Source of the DNA: UBA8941 sp963780545
Lineage (GTDB): Archaea; Thermoproteota; Bathyarchaeia; TCS64
Direction: 5' to 3'
DNA: 64,000 bases
NCBI GenBank assembly: GCA_963780545.1
Contig: CAWACK010000010.1
Location: forward strand, 186,001-250,000
Shown here piece after piece: positions 25,053-33,300 of the stretch. The notes beneath the pieces are model-generated. The model worked only from the letters and a program-made list of their open reading frames with translations, did no database searches and was not told the DNA's origin. The position numbers were made by a program, and so were the translations under genes. Positions within the stretch are counted from its first letter, which is position 1; every line of letters starts with the position of its first letter.

Positions 25053-26452
25053 TTCAGTATCTCCTTAAGTTCGTAGGCGAACCTGTCTATGTCGTTCTGT
25101 CTGTGAACCTCGGTGACGCAGGTTAGCGCGGATTGGCCGAGCGCTGGGAACTCGTGCGAGATATCTTTACCTCCGAAGATACCCTTTTTGAGGAGGGCCT
25201 TGTTAACCTGCTTAACTTTTTTACCTGCCCCATCGATGTTGAGGAGAAACTCCTTAAAGAATCCGGGGAACTTAACCTCGACTCCCTCGATTTCAGCGAC
25301 CTTGTTGGCGGCGTAGTGGCTCTTCTGTAGTATTGCCTCTCCAACCTCCTTCATGCCTTCTGGTCCAAGGAGACTCAAGTATACAGCGGCGATGATGCCG
25401 TGGAGCGCCGTCGTTGTGCCAACCCAGTCCTTCGCCTTCTCACGCGCCATGTAGCTAGTTCGCTCGTACTTTGCTTGGCCGAAGCCATACTCACCTTCCT
25501 TGACAGTATTTGTTATGCTGATGAGACGAAGTGGGTACTCGGCGACGTATCGTTCCTCATCGCGGCTGGCTATGAAGCCAGCTAGGCCTCCACCAGCGAT
25601 CATGTGGACGCCGAGTGGCTGGACCTCACCACATACGATGTCCGCGCCGTAATCTGATGGTGGAGCTAGGACACCTAGGCTAATGGGATCGACCCCCACT
25701 ACGACCTCGGCTCCAGCTTTGTGGGCGATATCTGCGATATCCTCCCCCTGGTCCTCGATAACTCCGAGATAACCTGGGTTCTCGAAGTAGACGCATGCGG
25801 ATTTATTGCTGATCTTCTTCTTTAGGTCATTAATGTCGAAGGTGCCAGACTCCTTGTTGTAAGCTATCTTTTTGATCTTGATAGCACCAGGCATGTCGGT
25901 GGGGTTACAGAAGTTGGAGATGACACTGAGGCGAGCTGGACTCATGTGGGAAGGGACCAGGATCTCTTTCCTTCCCGTTAGTCGTGAGGTCATTCTGACC
26001 GCGTTACCCGCGGCTGAGCCCCAATCGTAGGTAGGGATACCGCTAACCTCCATCCCAACGAGCTCACAAATTAGGCTCTGGAACTCCCAATTGGCTTGGA
26101 ATCTACCGAGGTCGCTGTAGTAACCTCCAGCGTATGCAGTTAAAAACTCGCTACGATGTGCGATCTCGTCGCAGACCTGGGGAACAAAATGGTTCCAACA
26201 ACCTCCCCCTAGGAAGCTGATGTTGTCGGTACCTGTCACGTTCTTTCTGAGAATCTCGAGGACGTGCCTTTTGAGGTCATGCTCAGCGGGGATGGGCTCC
26301 GGGAGGTTCATACTTCTCTTGAATAAGAGTCGATCCGGAATCATCGCGGCGTAGAGCTCCTCAGCGCTCACTGCGCCTACCTCCTTTAGCATCTCCGCCT
26401 TAATCGCTGGGACCGAGTTGGGTATGTATGGGTTAGCGGTCTTGAATTTCAA
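25049..26452 (-). CDS. gcvPA: Glycine dehydrogenase (decarboxylating) subunit 1
   Basis: The 467-residue partner of GcvPB, starting M-K-F-K-T-A-N-P-Y-I-P-N-S and containing F-L-G-G-G-C-W-N-H-F-V-P, Y-Y-S-D-L-G-R-F-Q-A-N-W-E-F-Q-S and Y-D-W-G-S-A-A-G-N-A, all typical of subunit 1. Glycine is decarboxylated and its aminomethyl group is passed to lipoyl-GcvH. The gene is translationally coupled to gcvPB. Confidence 0.96.
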   Translation of the reverse strand: MKFKTANPYIPNSVPAIKAEMLKEVGAVSAEELYAAMIPDRLLFKRSMNLPEPIPAEHDLKRHVLEILRKNVTGTDNISFLGGGCWNHFVPQVCDEIAHRSEFLTAYAGGYYSDLGRFQANWEFQSLICELVGMEVSGIPTYDWGSAAGNAVRMTSRLTGRKEILVPSHMSPARLSVISNFCNPTDMPGAIKIKKIAYNKESGTFDINDLKKKISNKSACVYFENPGYLGVIEDQGEDIADIAHKAGAEVVVGVDPISLGVLAPPSDYGADIVCGEVQPLGVHMIAGGGLAGFIASRDEERYVAEYPLRLISITNTVKEGEYGFGQAKYERTSYMAREKAKDWVGTTTALHGIIAAVYLSLLGPEGMKEVGEAILQKSHYAANKVAEIEGVEVKFPGFFKEFLLNIDGAGKKVKQVNKALLKKGIFGGKDISHEFPALGQSALTCVTEVHRQNDIDRFAYELKEILK

Positions 26453-26558
26453 ACTTGAGACACGCGTTAGGTTTCGCTATGTGGCTCTTTAATCCTTTTG
26501 AAGACGCTGTATCAACCGCCCTTAATAGGTAGTTGTCGATTCCAGCATCTTTTTAGAC

Positions 26559-26735
26559 TTAACGCATTGAGCGGTACTTCTTGAGATCCTTAAGAGCATC
26601 ATGGAGGTGTGCTGAAGTGGAGAGGATCTCCGCATCGTTGGAGTCGTAGCACATACTCATCTCCTCCCGCGTTAGAGCCTTTTTCGGACCATCTTCGGGC
26701 AATTTCCGTAGACGATAAACATCATTTGTACACAT
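26559..26735 (-). CDS. Small hypothetical protein (58 aa)
   Basis: An ATG at 26735 opens 58 codons (M-C-T-N-D-V-Y-R-L-R-K-L-P-E-D-G-P), ending K-K-Y-R-S-M-R. It is charged, with a C-terminal helix (A-H-L-H-D-A-L-K-D-L-K-K). The codons look normal for this genome and a 366-base gap would otherwise be unexplained. No family is recognised. Confidence 0.4.
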   Translation of the reverse strand: MCTNDVYRLRKLPEDGPKKALTREEMSMCYDSNDAEILSTSAHLHDALKDLKKYRSMR

Positions 26736-26818
26736 AATGCATCGCGGTAACCGCGTCGCATCGCAGATTTAAGGAGATTAAGGAGTTGTAAACAGTATCA
26801 GAGCCCTAATTTGATATC

Positions 26819-27790
26819 ATGTTACCTCTAAATAGAGGCACATACTTTCCAAGCTCTATGGACTTTGGATTATACATAAGGGCGGCTGGAACTTATCCGG
26901 CTATGGTGGATCTCGCCAGGTACGCTGAGGAGCTTGGGCTCTTCGGCGTATTCCTCAACGATCACTTCGAGGGGCTCAGCGGAGACAGGAAAGAGCCCTA
27001 TCTGGAGTCGTGGACTGCAATGGCTGGCGTCGGCGTCGAGACGAGGAGGATCAGGTTAGGTCATATTACTCTCTTCAACAGCATGAGGAACCCAGCGGTG
27101 CTCGCAAAGATGATTACCACCCTAGACGTGATGACGGGTGGACGCTATGAGACGATAATAGGCGCGGGGTGGAATGAGCCTGAGTATATTGGCTACGACC
27201 TTATGGAAAGGGGGCGTGGCATGCCAGATGCGGGTGAGCGCGTCACCAGGCTCAAGGAGACTGTTCAGATCGTACGCGGAATGTTTGATAACGAGGTCTT
27301 CAACTTCGACGGGAAGTATTGGACGCTGAAGGATGCTGTGAACGTCCCCGGGCCGGTGCAGAAGCCGATGAGGTTGAGCGTCGGCGCGAGGCAGCGGAGG
27401 ATGATTAGCATAGCGGCCAAGTACGCAGATGGTATGAACGGAAGTGGTAACATGGACGCGATCAAGGGTTACCTGAAGATTCTGGAGCCAGAACTGGAGA
27501 AGAATGGACGAAAGATGGGCGACTTCTTCCTCCACGGATTCACGACGATCACGCCAACGAGGAGCAAAGAAGAGACGAACACGTTACTGATGAAGATCGC
27601 GAAGGGCAAGCCAGTCAAGGAGATCGCCGATGACTTATTCGTTGGAACCTCCGACGTGCTCGTGGAGAAGCTCCGCGCCTGCGGGGACCTTGGGATGAAG
27701 ATGATGATTGTCATTCCACGGTCAAATGAACTCCCGGCGATCAAGGAGAGTTGTGTGGTGCTCCGCGACGAGGTCTTCAATCAACTTTAA
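26819..27790 (+). CDS. LLM-class (luciferase-like) flavin or F420-dependent oxidoreductase
   Basis: The 323-residue TIM-barrel protein has F-G-L-Y-I, A-R-Y-A-E-E-L-G-L-F-G-V-F-L-N-D-H-F (D-H-F/D-H pattern), I-R-L-G-H-I-T and L-D-V-M-T-G-G-R-Y-E-T-I-I-G-A-G-W-N, typical of the luciferase-like family, which in archaea often uses coenzyme F420. The substrate is unknown. A weak GGAG-containing stretch lies about 40 bases upstream; an immediate ribosome-binding site is not evident, so a leaderless transcript is plausible. Confidence 0.85.
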   Translation: MLPLNRGTYFPSSMDFGLYIRAAGTYPAMVDLARYAEELGLFGVFLNDHFEGLSGDRKEPYLESWTAMAGVGVETRRIRLGHITLFNSMRNPAVLAKMITTLDVMTGGRYETIIGAGWNEPEYIGYDLMERGRGMPDAGERVTRLKETVQIVRGMFDNEVFNFDGKYWTLKDAVNVPGPVQKPMRLSVGARQRRMISIAAKYADGMNGSGNMDAIKGYLKILEPELEKNGRKMGDFFLHGFTTITPTRSKEETNTLLMKIAKGKPVKEIADDLFVGTSDVLVEKLRACGDLGMKMMIVIPRSNELPAIKESCVVLRDEVFNQL

Positions 27791-27874
27791 GCGATGTATT
27801 GCGAGTTACCTCTCTAAGCTTATTTTATGTGGACACCTCTATCTTGTGGATGTAATTCGAATCTCCTCCAAACC

Positions 27875-27883
27875 TTTTTATTC
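27875..27883 (+). promoter_or_regulatory. TATA box of the second ilvB-ilvN pair
   Basis: CCAAACCTTTTTATTCGG matches the ilvB copy-1 promoter (ACAAACCTTTTATTCAG) over the BRE-TATA region, and its centre is 50 nt before the first upstream ORF in both cases. Transcription would begin near 27905. Confidence 0.6.
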
Positions 27884-27928
27884 GGTCCCCGGTTTGGTAT
27901 GGTTACATCCCTAATGGGAGGATGGAAC

Positions 27929-27973
27929 ATGGGGTATTGCTTTGTCGAGCCCTCGACTTCGGGGGCGAGTTGA
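27929..27973 (+). promoter_or_regulatory. Upstream ORF 1 of the ilvB copy-2 leader (14 codons, starts MGYCFV)
   Basis: The frame M-G-Y-C-F-V-E-P-S-T-S-G-A-S ends with TGA. Its length equals that of the copy-1 leader ORF, and its first 17 bases agree at 15 positions. GGGAGG lies seven bases before the ATG. The start of the next small ORF follows the stop with no gap. Confidence 0.6.
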
Positions 27974-28000
27974 ATGGGGAATCGTATTCTTCATGAATAA
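27974..28000 (+). promoter_or_regulatory. Upstream ORF 2 of the ilvB copy-2 leader (MGNRILHE)
   Basis: ATG at 27974 touches the preceding TGA. The eight codons M-G-N-R-I-L-H-E end in TAA, 63 nt before the ilvB start. Copy 1 has M-G-Y-R-F-I-R in the same place. Both second ORFs share M-G-x-R followed by hydrophobic residues. Confidence 0.5.
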
Positions 28001-28063
28001 GTTCCCACCCAAGACTACGAATTCTGAGTCTTCTAGATTCGAAAAAGCTGGAGGTAGCAAAAT

Positions 28064-29750
28064 ATGCCTGAGATGACAGGCGCTGAGGCTTACATCAAGG
28101 CGCTTGAGAAACAGGGCGTCGAGTACATTTTCGGAGTCACCGGCGCCGCAATCATACCGATATGTGACGAGATGCTGAATGGCAAAATACGCTACATCGG
28201 GGGGGTCCACGAGCAGGGCTCCACCCACATGGCGGATGGTTATGCTAGGGTGTCTGAGAGGGCTGGCGTCGTCCAAGTGACTAGCGGTCCAGGTGCAACC
28301 AACATTGTGACCGGCCTCGCTACGGCGCAGCTTGACTCTTCACCAGTTGTCGTATTTACAGGCCAGGTTCCCCTCAGCATGGTTGGCACCGACGCCTTCC
28401 AGGAGGTCGACATAATAGGCATAACGGCTTCGATCACCAAGCACAACATCCAAGTGATGGAAGCAGGGGAGATTCCCCACGCAGTAAAGTCAGCGTTCTA
28501 CATCGCAGAAACCGGCCGCAGGGGTGCTGTACTAGTCGACATACCGAGGGACACCCAGACAGATAAAGCAGAGATGGTGTTCCCTGATAAGGTGGAGTTT
28601 CGAGGCTATCACCCAAACATCGATCCGAACCCTCAAGAGATCCACTGGGCAGCGACGCTTCTCTCGAAGGCCAGAAGGCCGGTGATAATCGCGGGTGGAG
28701 GCGCCATAGCATCGGGAGCGACGATGGAGTTAATCGAACTCGCCGAGATGTTGCAGGCGCCTGTCGCCCACAGCCTCATGGGCAAGGGAGCAATACCCAG
28801 CTGCCACCCCCTCAGTCTTGGATTATGTGGAATGCATGGTCGCTGCGAGGCAAACTACATCGTCCCTGAGGCTGACGCCCTACTCGTCGTGGGAGCCAGA
28901 TTCAGCGATCGCACAACGGGTGACCTTAGTGGCTTCGCCCCCAACGCAAGAATCATACATGTCGACGTCGACAGGAGCGAGATCGATAAGAACGTCGACA
29001 GTATCACTAGGATAGTCGGAGACGCCAAGCTCGCCCTCCGCGGTATCAGGGAGAAGGTATCCCAGCTGAGGGCTTATGGCTCCAAAGATGAGGCGCTCAT
29101 CAAACGCATCGCAGAACTCAGGGCTCAGACAGATAGTCTCGACGTTGACACACCCCTTTCCGGACCAATGGTAATAAGGGCTATCCGAAGGGCGATGCCG
29201 CCGGACAGCATCGTGGTTACAGATGTTGGCCAGCATCAGATGTGGGCGGCTCAACACTACGATGTCCATGGTCCAGGCGAGTTCTTCACCAGCGGAGGCC
29301 TAGGCACGATGGGCTGGGGGACTCCGGCCGCAATCGGTGCGAAGGCCGCGAGACCGGACTTACCCATACTCAACATTTCTGGAGATGGCAGCTTCGCCAT
29401 GACTGAGAACAACCTTGCAATCGCTGTTGATGAGGGCTTCCCGGTGACGATTGTGATTCTGAATAACGGCGTTTTCGGTATGGTAGCCCAGTGGCAGCGC
29501 CTCTTCTATGATCGTCGCTACAGCGCCATTACGAGACCAAAGCACCCAGACTTTGCGAGGCTCGCCGAGACCTACGGCGCTATCGGCGTCAAAGCGGAGT
29601 CAACGCAGGATATCGAAACTGCCATCAAACGGAGGCATCTCCGAGAAGCATACCACCGTCATCGACGTCCCCATCGACCCAGAGGAAAACGTCTATCCGA
29701 TGATCCCCCCGGGTATGGGTCTAAAAGACATTCTCCTAGGGGACGATTAA
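28064..29750 (+). CDS. ilvB: Acetolactate synthase large subunit, copy 2, C-terminus shifted by one base
   Basis: The enzyme is the same ThDP type as copy 1: catalytic glutamate in V-H-E-Q-G-S-T-H-M-A-D-G-Y-A-R, and G-D-G-S-F-A-M-T-E-N-N for ThDP. GGAGG stands nine bases before the ATG. Near 29629-29636 the frame is lost: one frame runs on with arginine-rich nonsense to 29755, while the real C-terminus (E-K-H-T-T-V-I-D-V-P-I-D-P-E-E-N-V-Y-P, ending G-L-K-D-I-L-L-G-D-D) sits one frame over and stops at 29748-29750, two bases before ilvN. Removing one base restores a protein the length of copy 1. Confidence 0.94.
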
Positions 29751-29751
29751 G

Positions 29752-30246
29752 ATGACTCTACACACGGTTAGCTTCCTCGTCGAGAATAAGCCAGGCGTCC
29801 TGTTCAAGGTCTCGAACCTCTTCAGGCGCCGCGGCTATAATATACAGAGCCTAACTGTTGGCCCCATCGAGGGGACAACCTTGAGCAGGATGACCGTAGT
29901 CGTCGACACTGAGAGCCGAATCCTCAACCAGATCGTTGAGCAGCTCGACAAGATGGTCGACGTCGTCAAGGTAAAGCGTCTCGATCCGATACGCACCCTG
30001 AGCCGAGAACTACTCCTAATCAAGATGAAAACCACTGACCCGCTAGCTCGGATCGAGGCGGTGAACACAGTAAACGCCTACCATGGCCTAATCCTAGATG
30101 TTGAACCCGACATTCTAATCGCCGAGATAACAGGACCCACCGAAGAGATAGACGAGTTCCTTAAGGAGATCGGACCTATTGGCATAGAAGAGATGAGCAG
30201 AACCGGTGTCGCTGCTATCGAAAGGGGAAACGTTAAGCTAGCGTAA
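29752..30246 (+). CDS. ilvN: Acetolactate synthase small subunit, copy 2
   Basis: The 164-residue ACT-domain regulatory subunit starts L-H-T-V-S-F-L-V-E-N-K-P-G-V-L-F-K-V-S-N and is close in layout to copy 1 (8811-9320). It follows ilvB by one base. The two ilvBN pairs likely form two acetolactate synthases with different inhibition or expression, both feeding the single ilvC. Confidence 0.95.
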   Translation: MTLHTVSFLVENKPGVLFKVSNLFRRRGYNIQSLTVGPIEGTTLSRMTVVVDTESRILNQIVEQLDKMVDVVKVKRLDPIRTLSRELLLIKMKTTDPLARIEAVNTVNAYHGLILDVEPDILIAEITGPTEEIDEFLKEIGPIGIEEMSRTGVAAIERGNVKLA

Positions 30247-30253
30247 CCTCTAT

Positions 30254-30277
30254 GACCCATTTTCCGGAAACCGGGTC
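30254..30277. promoter_or_regulatory. 24-bp imperfect palindrome after ilvN copy 2
   Basis: GACCC...GGGTC arms flank a central TTTTCCGGAAA-type core; ten of twelve position pairs are complementary. It sits seven bases after the ilvN stop and 75 bp before the next gene. Without a T run it fits an operator better than a terminator. Confidence 0.45.
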
Positions 30278-30320
30278 TATGGTCACATTAAATTCTGTAA
30301 GTTTGACATTATCGCCAATT

Positions 30321-30331
30321 CTTAATATAAG
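30321..30331 (+). promoter_or_regulatory. TATA box for the glutamine amidotransferase-like gene
   Basis: CTTAATATAAG is centred about 26 bp before the ATG at 30352, the normal archaeal TATA distance to a transcription start. The mRNA is therefore probably leaderless. Confidence 0.5.
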
Positions 30332-30351
30332 TGGAGCAGTAGTCTCCCCAC

Positions 30352-31392
30352 ATGTGTCAACTTGTCGGTTACATCGGCGATAGGCCTATCGCACCACTAG
30401 TGCTCAAAGCTCTTGAGCTCCAGGAGCCATATTTCGCTGCCCACGCCACTGGGATGGGCGTGATCGACGCCGAGGGCAAGGTTCAAGTCCAGAAGGCAAC
30501 CGGCCCGGTCGCAGTTGTGAAGAAGACGACCAAGATAACAAGACTTAGCGGTAAGGTGGGCATCGGCCACAGCAGGTACAGCCAGATTGCTCGAGATGAC
30601 CCGCGCTGCGACATCGATACCATGTGCCACCCATTCACAAACGACGCAGGCGACATAGCGATGATGCACAACGGCGATATTGCTAACTTCAAAGACCACT
30701 GGGTACGTCTCAAGCCCAACCACAAATTCAAGAGCTACAACCCAGCTGTCGACTGGATCACAGACAGCGAGGTCGCCATCCATATGATCGACGAGGAGGT
30801 AAAGAATGGTGCTGGCTTCGACGAGGCACTCCGCGTGGTTATGCCCAAGCTCACAGGCCAAGTTCTCCTTTGCCTTATCAGCGAGAAGGAGCCCGATACC
30901 ATCTGGCTTGCCAACAGGTACCAGCCTTGTTATATCGGAGTAGGCAACGACGAGGTAATATGGGTCAGCAGCAAGGTCGGCCTAAAGCCCATTGAGGACG
31001 AGCTAAAAAAAATCTACCAGCCGCCGAAGAATAGCCTGATCAAGCTAACCGCCGGGAAGGTTGAAACTCAGGTCTTGGACCCCAACTACAAGGTCCCGGA
31101 GATGAAGTTGAACAAGAGGATGCTTAAGGATGCGATAATCACCATCCTAGGAGTCGCTGACTTAGACTTCTGGCGTCTTTCGCACGCATTTAACAAAATA
31201 GACTGGCCACACTGCTACGGCATCTCAGCTGAGGAGTTTGAGGAGAGGAGAAAGTACGGCGTTAGCATCGTCAACCCTCTAATTGAGGCCCTCGATGAGC
31301 TAATCGAGGCTGGGAAGATTAAACAAACGATCGATTATCGGAGAGAGGGATGCACGGCGAGGACACCACGGTTCCTCTACAGTTTACTCTAA
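30352..31392 (+). CDS. Class II glutamine amidotransferase-like protein, stand-alone
   Basis: The 346-residue protein starts M-C-Q-L-V-G-Y-I-G, giving the Ntn-hydrolase cysteine at position 2 after removal of the methionine. H-S-R-Y-S-Q-I and M-M-H-N-G-D-I-A-N correspond to the glutamine-binding H-x-R and H-N-G motifs. Only the glutaminase domain is clear (about 1-230); the rest has a helical C-terminal domain without the sugar-isomerase or phosphoribosyl part of GlmS or PurF. It probably supplies ammonia to a partner or acts as an amidohydrolase. Its place behind ilvN does not fix a partner. Confidence 0.82.
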   Translation: MCQLVGYIGDRPIAPLVLKALELQEPYFAAHATGMGVIDAEGKVQVQKATGPVAVVKKTTKITRLSGKVGIGHSRYSQIARDDPRCDIDTMCHPFTNDAGDIAMMHNGDIANFKDHWVRLKPNHKFKSYNPAVDWITDSEVAIHMIDEEVKNGAGFDEALRVVMPKLTGQVLLCLISEKEPDTIWLANRYQPCYIGVGNDEVIWVSSKVGLKPIEDELKKIYQPPKNSLIKLTAGKVETQVLDPNYKVPEMKLNKRMLKDAIITILGVADLDFWRLSHAFNKIDWPHCYGISAEEFEERRKYGVSIVNPLIEALDELIEAGKIKQTIDYRREGCTARTPRFLYSLL

Positions 31393-31499
31393 CTTTTAGT
31401 AGGCGACCAGATACAGCAATTCTGATTAATTGGTTAAACGGTGCTTGTTTTTGGGCTAGGCGGCGTATTTTATCAGGTGCTTCTTTTGCTCAAGGTCCA

Positions 31500-32162
31500 T
31501 TAGATGGTGCCGTATTTGGCGTATACTTCGCTAAGCTTGGCACCTGCGATAAGTTCCTTCCTGGTCACCCTCTCGCTGTTCGCCCTCTCAAGAGCACGGG
31601 TCACCGCCTCTTCAACCACTGTATCTGGGATGATTGTCACGCCATCGATATCGCCAACAACGAGGTCCCCCTCCTCAATGTAGACGTCGCCGCATTTGAT
31701 TCTGCAGCCATAGCCAATCGCCGCAACGCGACCCTTACTGCTGATTGGGCGGAAGCCTGTTGCGAAAACAGGGAACTTCATCTCCTCGATCTGTCTGATA
31801 TCACGTGCAAGGCCGTCTATCACAGCACCTGTAGCGCCTCTGCACTTTGCCGCCGTTGAGAGGAGTTCACCCCAAAGGGCGGCTGAGGTCGATCCGTTCG
31901 ATGCGACGACCATAAGGTCGTCTTTCTTCAAGGCGTCGATACCCTCTAGCTGGAGTTTAAATGTGTCCTGCTCTGGCTCATGAATATCCACCATAAGCAT
32001 CGTGTGAGCCCAGCCAACGACAACCGCACCGGGGTAGGCGGGGTGTATACTTTTCGCTAGGCACTGGCTTCTGATGCCCATCCCGTCTAAAACATCTGAG
32101 AGTAGACTTGAGTTTAGTTTGTCCCTCACAATCTGGAGGTCGAATTTTCCCTTCCTTACCAA
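31500..32162 (-). CDS. RraA-like / HMG aldolase family protein
   Basis: The 220-residue protein has the RraA-fold marks: S-D-V-L-D-G-M-G-I, G-A-V-I-D-G-L-A-R-D (family G-x-x-x-D-G-x-x-R-D) and V-V-G-D-I-D-G-V. Family members include 4-hydroxy-4-methyl-2-oxoglutarate/oxaloacetate aldolases and the RNase E inhibitor RraA; an aldolase or decarboxylase activity is more likely in an archaeon. The start is the M before V-R-K-G-K-F-D. Confidence 0.82.
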   Translation of the reverse strand: MVRKGKFDLQIVRDKLNSSLLSDVLDGMGIRSQCLAKSIHPAYPGAVVVGWAHTMLMVDIHEPEQDTFKLQLEGIDALKKDDLMVVASNGSTSAALWGELLSTAAKCRGATGAVIDGLARDIRQIEEMKFPVFATGFRPISSKGRVAAIGYGCRIKCGDVYIEEGDLVVGDIDGVTIIPDTVVEEAVTRALERANSERVTRKELIAGAKLSEVYAKYGTI

Positions 32163-32433
32163 TTCAATCGGTGAAAGATAGCTGACTGACGCTATAACAT
32201 CTTTCAGGTTTAACCCAAATCATTTTTTTATTATCGACCACAAAACCTTTGCGGGTTCTTCAATATCGAGTTATCGACACTTTGTAATATGTTTGTGTTG
32301 CTCGATACAATTTGCCATTCATTGTCATCCCACTCTTCTGCAAGTATCATAGAAATAAATGTAAGAGACACGAAATGATCTACTAGCCCGGATTACATAA
32401 TACAGCCTCTTAGAACAGGCCTCCGGAAGTATT

Positions 32434-32452
32434 ATGGCGGGTTCGGAGGGAT
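32434..32452. repeat. Distal attachment site: 19-bp copy of the tRNA-Lys 3' end
   Basis: atggcgggttcggagggat is identical to 35555-35573, the T-arm/acceptor/CCA end of tRNA-Lys, in the same orientation. It has no tRNA around it. This is the leftover 3' end expected at the far side of an element integrated downstream of the tRNA. Confidence 0.85.
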
Positions 32453-32527
32453 ACTATAGATTTAGAGTGCATAATTTATCATATTAGGGATTTAAAATTA
32501 GAGAAAATATCTTTAGGTACTGAAATA

Positions 32528-32755
32528 ATGGCACATTTAGCTAGCGCTGAAATTGGTCCATCTTATCTTTGGGCGATATCTCGTTTTTCTTCAGGAACAA
32601 TGGGTGAATTAGTTGAGAAAAATTTTGCTTTATCAAGAACTCATCCTTCTTTATTACTAACATTAAAATTATGTGCAGGTATTATTGAAAAAAATATCAC
32701 TGGCTTTCATTATAGAACTCGCGCGCGCCTTTATTTTCCTCGACATATTGTTTAA
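32528..32755 (+). pseudogene. Truncated ORF of unknown family, ending at a CG tract
   Basis: The frame is open from just inside the left attachment site (upstream of ATG 32528 it reads L-E-K-I-S-L-G-T-E-I) through F-H-Y-R-T at 32719, where a CGCGCGCGC tract begins; beyond it the frame soon stops. The protein-like part therefore seems cut at the tract. I recognise no domain; it is not clearly an integrase. Confidence 0.45.
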
Positions 32756-32855
32756 AACCACTTATATCTAAAAATGCTACAAGTGTATCTTGATCAATTT
32801 CTCTAAAGTTTGAGATTGTATAGGGATGAGTTACAAACATAGTAGGAAGCATCAT
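32697..32855 (-). pseudogene. N-terminal fragment of a protein with a cyclase-like F-L-D-I-S-G-F-K motif
   Basis: ATG 32855 (overlapping the preceding stop as ATGATGA) starts M-M-L-P-T-M-F-V-T-H-P and reaches V-A-F-L-D-I-S-G-F-K-Q-Y-V-E-E-N, a motif that opens a family of archaeal/bacterial proteins with a cyclase-like fold. It is cut within a few residues, at the CG tract 32720-32728, and stops at 32697. The fragment is too short to assign. Confidence 0.5.
32720..32728. repeat. CGCGCGCGC tract at a junction of two gene fragments
   Basis: The tract stands between a plus-strand fragment on its left and a minus-strand fragment on its right. Both fragments lose their coding sense here. Confidence 0.75.
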
Positions 32856-33040
32856 CCTAAATAATCGAGGATTTTAATACAAACACTACTCATTAAATCT
32901 TTTTCGGAATATTCAATTAATTTTAAATTAAAATTTCCTTTTATCATTGCAGAGCACTTTTTCTCATTCTGTTTTTTCCATAAACAAATTATCGGTTTTC
33001 CAAAATCTTCAGCTAATCGGATTTCATAACCAACACCTTC
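32852..33040 (-). pseudogene. C-terminal fragment of a nucleoside 2-deoxyribosyltransferase-like protein
   Basis: Reading down from 33040: E-G-V-G-Y-E-I-R-L-A-E-D-F-G-K-P-I-I-C-L, then S-A-M-I-K-G-N-F-N-L and a stop at 32852. The G-V-G-Y-E-I ... A-x-x-x-G-K-P-I-I pattern is typical of the end of the nucleoside 2-deoxyribosyltransferase-like fold. The upstream two thirds are absent because the CG tract at 33040-33050 starts exactly there. Confidence 0.6.
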
Positions 33041-33050
33041 GCGCGCGCGC
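33040..33050. repeat. CGCGCGCGCGC tract at a second junction of gene fragments
   Basis: An 11-base alternating tract separates the minus-strand deoxyribosyltransferase fragment (left) from a plus-strand radical-SAM SPASM fragment (right). It is the longest CG tract I found in the window. Confidence 0.8.
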
Positions 33051-33300
33051 TGATAAATTTGAAGATAATAATATTAAAAATTATTCTTTAACATATATTT
33101 GGGAAAAATCAACAATTTTTAATGAGGCTAGACAATTTAATAAAAATATTCATCAGTCAGAATGTATGAATTGTAATCAATATTCAATTTGTAGAGGAGG
33201 TTGCCCAGCTCAAAGAATAATAAATAAAAACTCCATAAATTTTGAAATGGATCCGTTATGTTTACGAAAAAGAGGGCATTTAATTAATGAAATTTCCTGA
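33051..33300 (+). pseudogene. C-terminal SPASM-domain fragment of a radical SAM maturase
   Basis: From the CG tract on, the frame reads D-K-F-E-D-N-N and then S-E-C-M-N-C-N-Q-Y-S-I-C-R-G-G-C-P-A-Q ... D-P-L-C, the cysteine set of a SPASM domain that carries auxiliary Fe-S clusters in peptide-modifying radical SAM enzymes. The N-terminal radical SAM barrel is not present. The frame is open upstream across the tract to 32947, but that part is not protein-like. The fragment end overlaps the next gene by 14 bases. Confidence 0.65.

Noticed and set aside
32231..32350. 39-codon minus-strand ORF left of the attachment site
   Set aside because: Protein-like for a few residues (L-A-E-E-W-D-D-N-E-W) but short, without a ribosome-binding site or family; left unannotated.
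32434..32460. A second, partial tRNA-Lys gene
   Set aside because: Only the 3' 19 bases match; there is no D arm or anticodon arm. It is better explained as an attachment-site copy.
32947..33040. N-terminal part of the SPASM protein upstream of the CG tract
   Set aside because: This part is antisense to the deoxyribosyltransferase fragment, whose family motif is clear; the plus-strand translation is not protein-like.
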